In this document: positions 34,070-43,283 of the stretch, in pieces
Position numbering within the stretch: the stretch's first letter is position 1
Layout of the letters: each line of letters starts with the position of its first letter
DNA from: an uncultured Bacteroidales bacterium
Lineage (GTDB): Bacteria > Bacteroidota > Bacteroidia > Bacteroidales > Bacteroidaceae
Direction of reading: 5' to 3'
Length of the DNA stretch: 64,000 bases
NCBI GenBank assembly: GCA_902798425.1
Contig: CADBWR010000002.1
Coordinates: 62,001 to 126,000 of the forward strand
The notes under the pieces: generated by a model
Told to the model about the DNA's origin: nothing
Seen by the model: only the letters and a program-made list of their open reading frames with translations
The model's database searches: none
Made by a program: the position numbers and the translations under genes

Positions 34070-36364
34070 TCAGTACTCCCATTGAACCTTGCGGCCATTG
34101 TGAATATAGATCTGCCCCTTGATAGGAGTCTGTACTTTCTGACCCATCATGTTGTACCAGGCGTTGTCGGCGGGTTGACGGTTGGCTGATGGCAGTTCGT
34201 TGATGCCCAGCGTCATCTCGCGGGCAGCGAGGCGATCCTCTTCGGCCTTCTTGGCGGCAGCCCAGATTTCTTCTTCCTTCTGGTCGCTACCGATATAATA
34301 ACCCACATTGGTAGGCTGGTTGTAACCCACTTGCTCATGGATGGTTTGCATCTTATAGGTGTGGTCGCTCATGAGGTAAGGAATGCGAAGGGTTGTGGGA
34401 TACCAGGTAGAGAAGACCTTGATATCTTTCAGTTTCGTTGCATCGGGGAGGATAACCTCTTCACGCCAGTCGCCCAGCATGTCACCATACCAGCCGGGAT
34501 TGGACTTGGTGGAGTTGTTGAACGAGATGTCGTAGCGATATATGGTGAAGGTGCGGCCGTGGGAGTAGCTATTGATAATACCACCATCAATCATCTGACG
34601 GCAGAGATATCCGTCGAACCAGATGCCGGCATTGCAGGAAGACTCCTTGGCACGAGCGCTGCCTTCGTTGTTCATCAGCGGATTGCCATCTTGGTCGAAG
34701 AGCTCGTTGCCATATTTCCAGAACTCACAGCCCGGAGAATTGGGGTTTACATCGGCTACCATACAGCGACCCTGGTCACCAGGTTCTGCTGCAACGATGT
34801 CCCAGATGACAGCCCCTGTCTTGGCATCGTGGAGTGCAACCTCGGTCTTACCGCCTTCCAGGCAGTGGTATACCTGCAAACCCTCGTAACCCTTCTGGAA
34901 CACACCGACGTGGTTGGCATCACCATGACCCAGACCTGATGACCAGAGGCCAGTGCCATCGTGGTCGAAAGCGCAAGAGCCATACATCACCTCGTCGAGG
35001 CCGTCGCCATCGAGGTCGGCTATGTTAAAGGCGTGGTTGCCTTGTCCAGCATAGGCAGAGTTGGCCTTGCCGTCCTTATTCTTATCCTTGCCACCGGTAA
35101 TGTCTGTGTCGAATTTCCACAGGCGTGTCAGCGAGCCTTCTAGTCCACGCTCAGCATCTGCCGTGCCAGGCTGGTAGTCCCAAGCTTCTACGATGGTGCG
35201 ACCATAGACACCACGTCCGAGAAATACCTGAATACCTTTACCGGTAAACTCTGCAACGCCCAGGCGCAGCGAGTTGGCCAATTTCCAATAGTATTTTTTG
35301 TCGCGTGGATCCCACTTCCAGTCGTTAGCCTCCCAATTAGAGACCCACTGTGCGGGTGTCTGTCCTTCTGGTCCACGGGCAATGAAATTGTTGCGGGCCA
35401 GTTCACGACCGGTCTTACCGTCGATGACAGAGAAAAATTCCGGACCTCCATATCCCTTGGGACCGTCACCAGTATAGTGTCCTGCAGGCCATACGTCACG
35501 ATAGTCAGTCTTTCCGTCGCCATCCGTGTCGCCAATTTCCTTGCCGTCGCCAAAAATAGTGCCCTCACCTGTCTTTGTCACCACCTCACAGCAGCCGTCG
35601 CCATCGAGGTCGGCCACAGCAAAATTGATAGAGTTTCCTGCAATGATGTTTGGACCAGACATGACGCGCCACATAAAGGTGCCGTCGAGCTGATAGGCGT
35701 CGAAAATGGCAATGTGCTTAGCACGCTTGTCGCTATCGCCAGCACCCTCACTGGTTCCTGTGATATTGCCATCGGCATCGTAGTAAGTGAGCAGTCGCTT
35801 GACGACAACCTCCATCTGACCATCACCATCGAGGTCACCTACTGAACAGTCGTTGGCCTGATATTTGAAGATATTGGCATATTGCTCGCCACTGACATCC
35901 TCAGTGCTTTTCAGAGGAATGGAGATATAGGGAACCTTTGCCTCAGCCTGTTCCTTCTTCATGACATACTCGCCGATGTAGTTGTCGGGAGACTTCTGTC
36001 CGTCGTTATAAGTGAGACGGTAGTAGATGTCGCCCGTAATAGTGCTAATGGGAGTATGCTGATAGTTGGTAGCCTTGATGCCCTTATTGCCAGTCTTGAA
36101 GGCATCGTTCACGCACGACCAATTGCCTGTACCCATCTTACGCCACAGGTTAAACTCCTCAGTACCGTCGTCGCCTGGCAGCATGCGCCAGGTAAGCAGC
36201 ACCTTGTTGTTGGCTGATGTATAGTCACCAAGGTTTATGGCGTCTGAACTGGGAGCTACGGCTATAGAGCCCCAGAGTTTGCGGTCTTCTGTACTCGTGT
36301 TGGTGGCATTGGCTGTCAGCGTGGCAGCCAGTGCAAGTGCTAATGTGAGTAGTTGCTTCTTCAT
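34070..36364 (-). CDS. PL11 rhamnogalacturonan lyase
   Basis: 764 residues with a signal peptide (LAATLTANA). The PL11 propeller runs from ~residue 30 to ~700: LTWRMLPGDDG, NDCSVGDLDGDGQMEVVVKR, VADLDGDGCCEVVTKTGEG, GNHAFNIADLDGDGLDEVMYGS, GLGHGDANHVG, DMLGDWREEVILPD and VGYNQPTNVGYYIG. Several DxDGDG calcium-binding loops can be read. A charged helix (EEEIWAAAKKAEEDRLAAREM) leads to the recurrent C-terminal tail (WYNMMGQKV...YIHNGRKV). This is the compact form of the family; the second PL11 at 26044 carries the repeat extension. It cleaves the RG-I backbone by beta-elimination. It heads a minus-strand unit that includes the two relics and GH28. Confidence 0.94.
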   Translation of the reverse strand: MKKQLLTLALALAATLTANATNTSTEDRKLWGSIAVAPSSDAINLGDYTSANNKVLLTWRMLPGDDGTEEFNLWRKMGTGNWSCVNDAFKTGNKGIKATNYQHTPISTITGDIYYRLTYNDGQKSPDNYIGEYVMKKEQAEAKVPYISIPLKSTEDVSGEQYANIFKYQANDCSVGDLDGDGQMEVVVKRLLTYYDADGNITGTSEGAGDSDKRAKHIAIFDAYQLDGTFMWRVMSGPNIIAGNSINFAVADLDGDGCCEVVTKTGEGTIFGDGKEIGDTDGDGKTDYRDVWPAGHYTGDGPKGYGGPEFFSVIDGKTGRELARNNFIARGPEGQTPAQWVSNWEANDWKWDPRDKKYYWKLANSLRLGVAEFTGKGIQVFLGRGVYGRTIVEAWDYQPGTADAERGLEGSLTRLWKFDTDITGGKDKNKDGKANSAYAGQGNHAFNIADLDGDGLDEVMYGSCAFDHDGTGLWSSGLGHGDANHVGVFQKGYEGLQVYHCLEGGKTEVALHDAKTGAVIWDIVAAEPGDQGRCMVADVNPNSPGCEFWKYGNELFDQDGNPLMNNEGSARAKESSCNAGIWFDGYLCRQMIDGGIINSYSHGRTFTIYRYDISFNNSTKSNPGWYGDMLGDWREEVILPDATKLKDIKVFSTWYPTTLRIPYLMSDHTYKMQTIHEQVGYNQPTNVGYYIGSDQKEEEIWAAAKKAEEDRLAAREMTLGINELPSANRQPADNAWYNMMGQKVQTPIKGQIYIHNGRKVQWEY

Positions 36365-36396
36365 TGTAGTCTGTGTCTTGATTTATGTTTCTGCTG

Positions 36397-36404
36397 CAAA
36401 GGTA
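36397..36404 (-). promoter_or_regulatory. -7 element of the PL11 unit
   Basis: Minus-strand TACCTTTG 32 bp before the PL11 start. A TTTC lies 18 bp upstream in place of the -33 TTTG, so the -33 match is weak. Confidence 0.55.
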
Positions 36405-36694
36405 GCCTATTCTATATATATAGAAACTGCAAATTTGTTCGTAAAAGGGGAAAATCGTTCATTCCTGTCAGGCATGGCACATACCTCCTTAATGGTTCGC
36501 TGGCGTGGACTGCCTGCGAAGTTCTCGCAGCGCCAGGGAGTGATGAATCCCAAAGCTCACCCAATATCTTCGCTCCTTTCTTATACTGCTTCCTATAAAT
36601 ATACAAAATTTTAACAAGGCTGTTTTAGTAAATAGTTTGTTCACGGGCAAAGGTATGAAGATTTATTTGATTTTGCAAGATTTTTGATGTTTTT
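36405..36694. other. Unexplained structured intergenic segment
   Basis: No convincing gene. A strong nested hairpin lies at 36500-36536 (outer CTGGCG/CGCCAG, inner CTGCGA/TCGCAG, 5-nt loop). A minus-strand -7-like TACCTTTG at 36648-36655 points toward it. A 64-codon minus-strand frame (36412-36606) spans the hairpin but shows no recognisable domain. The segment is GC-richer than the AT-rich DNA around it. It could be a small RNA, a mobile-element scar or a gene remnant. Confidence 0.4.
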
Positions 36695-36725
36695 TTTGAT
36701 AATACCGGAAATTATATTAATTTTG
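36695..36725 (+). promoter_or_regulatory. Promoter of the tandem CE12 gene
   Basis: TTTG (36695-36698), a 19-bp spacer and TAATTTTG (36718-36725) form a consensus Bacteroidota promoter with a ~20-nt leader. Confidence 0.75.
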
Positions 36726-36752
36726 CAGCAGCTTACAAACTACTAAAATAAT

Positions 36753-38441
36753 ATGAATATGAAAAGAATAATGCTTTGTTTGTTGTCGGCTTTTGTGCTG
36801 ACAGCAATGGCTCAGGTAACAGACCGTACCGGAGTGAAGGATGTGAATGGGGTGGTGGATAATACACCCGATAGTATTGCCAAGGCTATGACCGCACGTC
36901 CCGTACCGGGCTCCAGTCGCCGAGGCAATAATCCGGTGTTGTTCTTGATTGGCAACTCCACGATGCGTACAGGTACGATGGGTAATGGTAACAATGGTCA
37001 GTGGGGCTGGGGCTATTATGCCCATGAGTATTTTGACCCGACGAAGATTACGGTAGAGAACCAGGCACTGGGAGGTATGAGTAGCCGTACGTTCTACAAC
37101 AAACTGTGGGAACCCATTAAGAAGGCTATCCGTCCAGGGGACTGGGTGATTATTTCTATTGGTCATAACGACAACGGACCGTATGACTCGGGGCGTGCCC
37201 GTGCCAGCATTCCTGGAGCAGGATACGATACGCTGAATGTCACCATCAAGGAGACAGGAGAGCAGGAGACGGTATATACTTACGGTGGCTACATGCGTAA
37301 ATATATAAAAGATGTACGCGCGATGGGCGGTAACCCCATCTTGATGTCGCTGACTCCACGTAATGCTTACGACGAGAAAGGCAAGATTGTCCGTAAACCA
37401 CATACCCAGTGGCAGATGCAGGTGGCTGCTGAGGAAGGCGTGCCCTTTGTTGATTTGAACGAAATTTCTGCACAGAAACTGGATAGCTATGGCCCCTGGA
37501 AAACTGACTATCATTTCTTCTTGGATAAGATCCATACCAGTCGCTTTGGCGCTATGATGAATGCCAGGTCTGCTGCCGAAGGTCTGATGGCCAGTCACAA
37601 CCCTGCACTGAACCCGTTGAAGGCCATGATGCGCAATGTACAGCTGCCCGTCTACGATATCACCCGCACAGCGGGTAAGCCAGTGGTGTTTATCACTGGT
37701 GACAGCACTGTAAAGAATGCTGACAAAGATGAGAATGGCATGTGGGGCTGGGGCGCTGTGGCAAACACTGTCTTTGACGAGTCAAAAATAGATATCGTCA
37801 ATGCTGCCATGGCTGGCCGTAGCTGTCGCTCCTATCTGAACGAGGGCCGTTGGGATAAGGTGTATAACTCGCTGAAGCCGGGCGATTTTGTGCTGATACA
37901 GTTTGGACACAATGACATTAGTCCTATAGACAAACCCAAATATCGTGGTGCTATTGCTACTGCCGCTGATACTTGCCACGTCTATAAGATGCAGGCTGCC
38001 AAAGAAGACCTGTCGAAGCAGAATGTGATTGACCAGAAGTTGAAGAGTAATACACAGGTAGGCTCTTATGAAGTGGTATTCTCCTTCGGTTGGTATCTGA
38101 AGAAGTTTATTCAGGATGTCCGTGAGAAGGGAGCTACGCCGATTCTGGTATCGCTGACACCACGCAATGAGTGGCCTAATGGTAAGATTGAGCGCCGCAA
38201 CGACACCTATGGCAAGTGGTATCGCGAAGTGGCTGAGGCTACGGGTGTCGAGTTCGTCGACTTGCATAACATCACTGCTGACTTCCTAGACAAGAAGTGT
38301 GGCAAGAAAGAGAAGGCAATGAAGTACTTCAACCACGACCACACTCACACGTCGTTGTTAGGTGCTAAAACCAATGCACAGAGCGTTGCCAAGGGACTGC
38401 GTGCAAACAACAGTCCATTGGCCAAGTATTTGAAGAAGTAA
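36753..38441 (+). CDS. Tandem-domain rhamnogalacturonan acetylesterase (CE12 + CE12)
   Basis: 562 residues with a signal peptide (FVLTAMAQ). Two complete SGNH domains follow each other. The first (~60-290) has block I GNST, block II NQALGGMSSRT, block III GHND and block V DKIHTS. The second (~310-555) has GDST, NAAMAGRSCRS, GHND and DHTHTS. The first block I has Asn in place of the usual Asp (GNST against GDST), but the Ser nucleophile is kept. CE12 enzymes remove O-acetyl groups from galacturonate of RG-I, opening it to PL11 and GH28. Family members usually have one domain of ~230-260 residues. The C-terminal KK-stop is written by a heptamer array. Confidence 0.92.
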   Translation: MNMKRIMLCLLSAFVLTAMAQVTDRTGVKDVNGVVDNTPDSIAKAMTARPVPGSSRRGNNPVLFLIGNSTMRTGTMGNGNNGQWGWGYYAHEYFDPTKITVENQALGGMSSRTFYNKLWEPIKKAIRPGDWVIISIGHNDNGPYDSGRARASIPGAGYDTLNVTIKETGEQETVYTYGGYMRKYIKDVRAMGGNPILMSLTPRNAYDEKGKIVRKPHTQWQMQVAAEEGVPFVDLNEISAQKLDSYGPWKTDYHFFLDKIHTSRFGAMMNARSAAEGLMASHNPALNPLKAMMRNVQLPVYDITRTAGKPVVFITGDSTVKNADKDENGMWGWGAVANTVFDESKIDIVNAAMAGRSCRSYLNEGRWDKVYNSLKPGDFVLIQFGHNDISPIDKPKYRGAIATAADTCHVYKMQAAKEDLSKQNVIDQKLKSNTQVGSYEVVFSFGWYLKKFIQDVREKGATPILVSLTPRNEWPNGKIERRNDTYGKWYREVAEATGVEFVDLHNITADFLDKKCGKKEKAMKYFNHDHTHTSLLGAKTNAQSVAKGLRANNSPLAKYLKK

Positions 38442-38488
38442 GAAGTAAGATGTCTGAGGGCTGATGTCTGAGGTAAGATGTTAGAGGT
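38433..38488. repeat. Heptanucleotide array across the CE12 stop codon
   Basis: Eight 7-bp units (AAGAAGT twice, AAGATGT, CTGAGGG, CTGATGT, CTGAGGT, AAGATGT, TAGAGGT) begin in the last codons of the CE12 gene, supply its TAA and run into the terminator-like hairpin. Confidence 0.72.
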
Positions 38489-38515
38489 GCTGTCTTAGGG
38501 TAGCACCTCTAACAT
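38478..38515. terminator. Perfect 14-bp stem-loop between convergent CE12 and PL26 genes
   Basis: ATGTTAGAGGTGCT (478-491) pairs perfectly with AGCACCTCTAACAT (502-515) around a 10-nt loop. The right arm is the 3' coding end of the PL26 gene (codons for LEVLP-stop). There is no clear T-run, so termination is likely but not certain. Confidence 0.6.
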
Positions 38516-41500
38516 GTATATGGCATCGAGCGACCAGAGTGCCGCATCGTTGGTGGAGATGCCTTTGCGAGGTGCAAGGAGTGCACTCCATACAGCAGCC
38601 TTCCGCTGTGCGTCACGGTCACGCCATGCTGCGTAGGCGTCCAGACGACGAACGGGGAAATGGTTCTTGCTGACCTTCAGTGCCATCTGGCGGTAGCGAC
38701 GGGCGTGGTCAAGCCAGGCCTGCTCAAAAGATTTGCAGTCTGTCATTGGCATCAGTTCGTTCATCACCTCAAAGCCTCCCATAATGCTAAGCAGATGATT
38801 GGTATTGCGCAGGTCAGCAGGACCGTCGTAGCTGATGCGACCTGTCTGTGGGTCGTAGCCTAAGGCCTTGTTGCCAGTGAACAGTCCGTCGGTAAGACTG
38901 GCTATTGACTGCATGCCAGCTATGATCTTGTCGCGATAGTAGGTGTTGCCGGTGCGCTCCCATTCTGTCATCCAGTTGCCAGCGTATGCCATCCAGTCGG
39001 GACCGATGCGCAGACGGGCTGGGGCAGAGCAGGGAAACTTCTCGCGGGGCTCGGCCAGTCGCATGGGATCCAGGTGAAGCAGCAGTGTGTCTGCGTCAGT
39101 CTGTGCATGCATCAGGTCGCCCAACCGTTCGTCAGCTGTCAGATAGTAGTGATAGCGCAGAAATGCTGACTGCGAGATGCGAGCCTCCTTGGCACCGCAA
39201 CCCCAGTGGCTGACATTATGACGACTGCCTAATGGGGCAAAAGGTCCTATGTGGTAGGTGTCGACCTCGCTGTTGTGGCGCGTCATGGCCTCTGCCATGC
39301 GCCAGATGTCTGTTCGTCCGCTGCGCAGGAACATCGTCCATAGCCATACGGGAGAAGCCAGCTCGGTATTGTCCCACGCATAGCCACCCACGTCGTAGCG
39401 CCACTCGTCGCGCTCGGGATCGTAGGCGTGCATGACGTCGCCATAGTGCCAGAAACCATACCACTTATGGCGTTCTATCTCTTTCTGGTAGATGCTGATG
39501 TATTCGTTCAGGCGCTGTTCTACCTCCGTGTTACTGGTTGGCAGTGACCAGATGCCGAAGGCCTGGCGGCTATGCAGGTATTCGGGCGTGGGTAACAGAC
39601 GGTTCTCGTCGTTGAGTTGGGCAATCTGCTTACTGGTAGCCTCTGGACCTTGGTAGCCCTGTTGGGGCAAGAGCCATAGCTCGCTGGTGCGTGCTATTCC
39701 GTATGGCGTACTCATCCCCTCCTGTACGTCCTCGTAGCTCTCCAACAGTCCGTGGGCAATGGTGTCGTAGTGGCACAGGTCCATGGGTTCTGCCTCCGGA
39801 CTCCATAGGTACAGCGTCAGATGTGCCTCGTTGCTGCGGGCATCGCTGACTTCAATGGTCGACGGGTACGACTGCCAGAAGTCTTTCAGTCTGACAGCCA
39901 GACCGCCTTCTGTGTCGCCTACAAAGGCATAGCCCGGCGAGCGTTCGCCCGTCAGCGTTCCTAACCACGGAGAACTATTGGTGGCACGCTTGCGGATAGA
40001 GAAGGCGTTGTCTGTCAGTTGTGACAAACGGAAACCGTCCCACTGCGCCCAGTTGTCGATGAGCAACTGACCAATCTTGTCGAAAGCCTCGCGTGGTGGT
40101 ATGCGCTTACCCTGCATCTGGTCCATCTGAATGTTGTGCTTCTGGGGTATGCCGCGTCCTTCTTCCGAGGGCGATTGTGCCATGCGCAGCTCCCGCCGGC
40201 CGTCAAGGGGTTGTATGGGTTCTGTCCATAGACGTTCTGGCGACATGGCAAAGGCGACGTGACGGTTGTACGTCTCTGTCCGCATGGGCACACCAAAGCG
40301 TACCCCTAATGAGGTGATGAAGTCTGTCGTCTGTTCTCCGTCATAGGTAAACGTATGAATCATCTTCACCTGTTGGCTGCCTTGCCAGAAGTGTAGACGG
40401 ATGGTAAATGGCAGCCAGCGACGCTGACCGTCGCTGTGGCAGCCGTCTATTCTGACGACAGCGTCTATAGCACTCTGACGTTCAATGGCTACCTTATTTA
40501 TATAAGAGGTGTAGCAGCCTTTTGTCGTTGTGGCGGTGAGGAGGGTATTGGTCGCTACAGCCTTTCCGTCGATGCTCATGCTGTCAATCAGCGTGTTACC
40601 CGTCTTGGGCAACCATGCAGACAGTCGTCCTGTGTTGATGATATACTGACTGCCGTTGTCGCTGACGGAAAGGGCTGTTGTGGCTTTCGCCTTCTTGTCT
40701 TTCTTGACCACCCGTAAGGTGTTGCTGTCGGCTACTGCTGACAGGGCAGCCCACTTTACGGAACCGTCAGGCCACCAGGCTGTTGGCCATGCGGCAGCGG
40801 GTGCACCATTGTCTAATGCTAACAGACCGGCATCCTTGAGCTCACCCTGGCGGAAGGGTATACCGAAAGTGACGGGGTGCTCTCCCTGTGGTTCCTGGAG
40901 CCAGTGTAGGGGAATGCCCGTAGCCCGCAGACTATTGTTAATGACTCTTGCTTGGAAATTGGTAATGCGGGTACGTGACAGTGTGGTACGGAAGCCGAAC
41001 CATCCACGCTGCAATGGGGTGGGGTCGAGGTAGTCTACAAGGAGTTCACCATCTATGTAGAACCGTGTTCTGCCACCAGTGCTTTCTATCTTGACATGAT
41101 ACCAGTGGTTGGCCCGCAGCAGGTGGTTGGCATCTGTATATTCCTTCAGAATAGCAGGGCGATATGCCATACTGTCTACACCACGCTCGTCACCCTGATA
41201 GCGGCGGAAACGAGTGGTGCTGTTATGATTGCCGCCATAGCCCAAATAGTACATCTGTAGCGTATAGCAGCGCAGAAAGATGCCGCTGCGCCACTGCTGA
41301 CGACTCCAGATGTCGCGGCATTGCGGGTCACTCGCCAGCCAGAAGCAGTTTAGGTCGCTGACACGGTCACCATCGCGCCCCTCATCTACAACCTGTGCGT
41401 CATATTCTACCACCATATCGCTGGTCATCACTTGCTTACGCCATAGAGTCAACCCCTTGGGTGACAGCAGTTCACAAGTGTCGCCGCGGAAAGTGACGCG

Positions 41501-41626
41501 GTAGTCCTTTGACTCTGATTCCACCATCCAGTACTTGTCGAATTGTTTCTTGTTGAGACCTGACTGTGCCATGGCAGAAGTGGCAGCAACCAAGACGAGA
41601 AAGGCTATTAGAGATCTTACAGTCAT
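38495..41626 (-). CDS. PL26-like exo-rhamnogalacturonan lyase (PcRGLX/YetA family) with N-terminal DUF6250-type domain
   Basis: 1043 residues from ATG 41626 (MTVRSLIAFLVLV...SAMAQ). An ATG further upstream at 41656 lies in the -7 element and is rejected. Residues ~25-225 are a lectin-like beta-sandwich (DLNCFWLASDP, HNSTTRFRRYQGDERG, YHVKIESTGGRTRFYIDGELLVDY, GWFGFRTT) of the DUF6250 type. From ~230 the PcRGLX/YetA-like body follows: VTFGIPFRQGELKD, AAWPTAWWPDGSVKWAALS, GVRFGVPM, then a long helical barrel (WYGFWHYGDVMHAYD, YDVGGYAWDNTELASPVWLW, SHWGCGAKEARIS). The family contains exolyases that release unsaturated disaccharides from RG-I ends. Assignment rests on recognised motifs only. It converges with CE12 across a shared stem-loop and is divergent from rhaB. 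Confidence 0.8.
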   Translation of the reverse strand: MTVRSLIAFLVLVAATSAMAQSGLNKKQFDKYWMVESESKDYRVTFRGDTCELLSPKGLTLWRKQVMTSDMVVEYDAQVVDEGRDGDRVSDLNCFWLASDPQCRDIWSRQQWRSGIFLRCYTLQMYYLGYGGNHNSTTRFRRYQGDERGVDSMAYRPAILKEYTDANHLLRANHWYHVKIESTGGRTRFYIDGELLVDYLDPTPLQRGWFGFRTTLSRTRITNFQARVINNSLRATGIPLHWLQEPQGEHPVTFGIPFRQGELKDAGLLALDNGAPAAAWPTAWWPDGSVKWAALSAVADSNTLRVVKKDKKAKATTALSVSDNGSQYIINTGRLSAWLPKTGNTLIDSMSIDGKAVATNTLLTATTTKGCYTSYINKVAIERQSAIDAVVRIDGCHSDGQRRWLPFTIRLHFWQGSQQVKMIHTFTYDGEQTTDFITSLGVRFGVPMRTETYNRHVAFAMSPERLWTEPIQPLDGRRELRMAQSPSEEGRGIPQKHNIQMDQMQGKRIPPREAFDKIGQLLIDNWAQWDGFRLSQLTDNAFSIRKRATNSSPWLGTLTGERSPGYAFVGDTEGGLAVRLKDFWQSYPSTIEVSDARSNEAHLTLYLWSPEAEPMDLCHYDTIAHGLLESYEDVQEGMSTPYGIARTSELWLLPQQGYQGPEATSKQIAQLNDENRLLPTPEYLHSRQAFGIWSLPTSNTEVEQRLNEYISIYQKEIERHKWYGFWHYGDVMHAYDPERDEWRYDVGGYAWDNTELASPVWLWTMFLRSGRTDIWRMAEAMTRHNSEVDTYHIGPFAPLGSRHNVSHWGCGAKEARISQSAFLRYHYYLTADERLGDLMHAQTDADTLLLHLDPMRLAEPREKFPCSAPARLRIGPDWMAYAGNWMTEWERTGNTYYRDKIIAGMQSIASLTDGLFTGNKALGYDPQTGRISYDGPADLRNTNHLLSIMGGFEVMNELMPMTDCKSFEQAWLDHARRYRQMALKVSKNHFPVRRLDAYAAWRDRDAQRKAAVWSALLAPRKGISTNDAALWSLDAIYMLEVLP

Positions 41627-41653
41627 AGTAGTTAGTGCTTTGTTTTGCAAGTG

Positions 41654-41661
41654 CAAAAGTA
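41654..41661 (-). promoter_or_regulatory. -7 element of the PL26 gene
   Basis: Minus-strand TACTTTTG ~28 bp upstream of ATG 41626. It overlaps the upstream in-frame ATG and so decides the start. Confidence 0.6.
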
Positions 41662-41712
41662 ATAAAAAAAGAGAGAAAAACAGCGTTTTTGCATAAATTA
41701 GTATAATATTTG

Positions 41713-41743
41713 TTGTGATTATGCGGTAAATATTGTAACTTTG
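41713..41743 (+). promoter_or_regulatory. Promoter of the rhamnose operon
   Basis: TTG (41713-41715), a 20-bp spacer and TAACTTTG (41736-41743) lie ~43 bp before the rhaB start. The sequence between this and the divergent PL26 -7 box is only ~50 bp, so both units may answer to the same signal. Confidence 0.6.
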
Positions 41744-41785
41744 TCAGCAATTAACAAACGAACTACAGAAAAACTAATGTGTTAA

Positions 41786-43273
41786 ATGGAAAACAAAGAA
41801 TATTTCTTTGCCGTTGACTTGGGAGCTACCAGTGGGCGAACCATCATTGGCAGTATTGCTGACGGCAAGTTGGAACAGGAGGAGATAACCCGTTTCCCTA
41901 ATAACCTGATTGAGACTGGCGGACATTTCTACTGGGATATCTATGCCTTGTACTTTGAGATGATTCGTGGCTTGAAGGAGGTGGCACGTCGTGGACTCAC
42001 CATCACATCAATAGGTATTGATACGTGGGGCGTCGACTTTGTCTTCATTGGCGAGGATGGTGCTATCCTTCGTAATCCGATGGCCTATCGTGACCCACAT
42101 ACCTTCGGACGGATGGAGGAATACCTGGAGAAAGTGGTAGACCGCAAGACGGTCTATGACATTACGGGTATACAGTTCATGAACTTCAATTCGTTGTTCC
42201 AGTTCTATGCTATGCAGCAGGATGGCAACGTCGCCATGAAGATGGCCAAGAAGATACTCTTCGTACCCGATGCACTGTCGTGGATGCTGACGGGCGAGGC
42301 TGTCTGTGAATATACCATTGCCTCAACATCGCAGATGCTCGACCCACGTACGGGCGACCTCTCCGATAAACTCGTAGAGAGTGTTGGTCTGAAGCGCAGC
42401 CAGTTTGGACGTATGGTACAGCCTGGCGAGCAGATAGGCGTGCTGACTGAAGAGGTGCAGAAGATGACAGGTCTGGGTGCCATTCCCGTCATTGCCGTTG
42501 CTGGTCACGATACCGGTTCTGCAGTGGCTGCCGTGCCTGCCAAGAATGAGCAGTTTGCCTATCTCAGCAGTGGCACTTGGAGCCTGATGGGTATCGAGAC
42601 GAAGAATGCCATCATCAGTGACCGTAGCTACGAACTGAACTTTACCAATGAGGGTGGTATAGAGGGTACTACCCGCTTCCTGAAGAACATCTGTGGCATG
42701 TGGCTCTATGAGCGCTGCCGCAAGGAGTGGCCTGAAGAGGTACGTCAACTGAGCCATCCTGAACTGCAGGGCTCTGCCATGCAGGTAGAGGCGTTCCGCT
42801 CTATCATCAATCCCGATGACAAGGCCTTTGCCAATCCACCATCGATGATAGAAGCTATCCAGCAGTACTGTCATCAGACAGGACAGCCCGTACCTGAAAC
42901 ACCAGCAGAGATATGCCGTTGCATCTTCGACTCGCTGGCATTGCGCTACCGTCAGGTGTTCGAGTGGCTGAAAGAGTTCGCAGGTTTCGACCTTAACGTG
43001 TTACATGTCATTGGTGGCGGCTCGCTGAACAAGTATCTTACGCAGTTTACGGCTGATTCTCTCGGTGTTGAGGTACTTGCCGGTCCTCAGGAGTGCACTG
43101 CTATCGGTAATATCATGATCCAGGCAAAGGCCATGGGACAGGTTGATGATATCTGGCAGATGCGCAAGATTATTGCCAACAGTGTCGATATGGTAGCCTA
43201 TCATCCGACAGCTGACCGTCGTGCTTGGGATGAGGCTTACGAGCGTTTCCTTACTATTACGCACCAAGCATAA
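41786..43273 (+). CDS. rhaB: L-rhamnulokinase
   Basis: 495 residues, cytoplasmic, FGGY/ASKHA fold. Visible features are the N-terminal phosphate loop (VDLGATSGRTIIG), the substrate segment (GIDTWGVDFVFI), GHDTGSAVAAVP, the adenosine-binding LSSGTWSLMGIE and the C-terminal GGGSLNKYLTQFTADSLG. RhaB phosphorylates L-rhamnulose to rhamnulose-1-phosphate, using ATP. It leads a five-gene plus-strand operon with a secreted esterase, an isomerase-family protein, an MFS permease and rhaD. Its length and motifs match Bacteroidota RhaB, so confidence is high. Confidence 0.97.
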   Translation: MENKEYFFAVDLGATSGRTIIGSIADGKLEQEEITRFPNNLIETGGHFYWDIYALYFEMIRGLKEVARRGLTITSIGIDTWGVDFVFIGEDGAILRNPMAYRDPHTFGRMEEYLEKVVDRKTVYDITGIQFMNFNSLFQFYAMQQDGNVAMKMAKKILFVPDALSWMLTGEAVCEYTIASTSQMLDPRTGDLSDKLVESVGLKRSQFGRMVQPGEQIGVLTEEVQKMTGLGAIPVIAVAGHDTGSAVAAVPAKNEQFAYLSSGTWSLMGIETKNAIISDRSYELNFTNEGGIEGTTRFLKNICGMWLYERCRKEWPEEVRQLSHPELQGSAMQVEAFRSIINPDDKAFANPPSMIEAIQQYCHQTGQPVPETPAEICRCIFDSLALRYRQVFEWLKEFAGFDLNVLHVIGGGSLNKYLTQFTADSLGVEVLAGPQECTAIGNIMIQAKAMGQVDDIWQMRKIIANSVDMVAYHPTADRRAWDEAYERFLTITHQA

Positions 43274-43283
43274 CCACGACCTC

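Noticed and set aside
36412-36606. 64-codon minus-strand frame between PL11 and CE12 as a gene
   Set aside because: No domain, no signal peptide and a hairpin in the middle. It is kept only as an unexplained segment.
43221-43283. Upstream in-frame start of the SGNH esterase overlapping rhaB
   Set aside because: It would place 21 non-signal residues before the signal peptide and overlap the rhaB end. ATG 43284 fits better.
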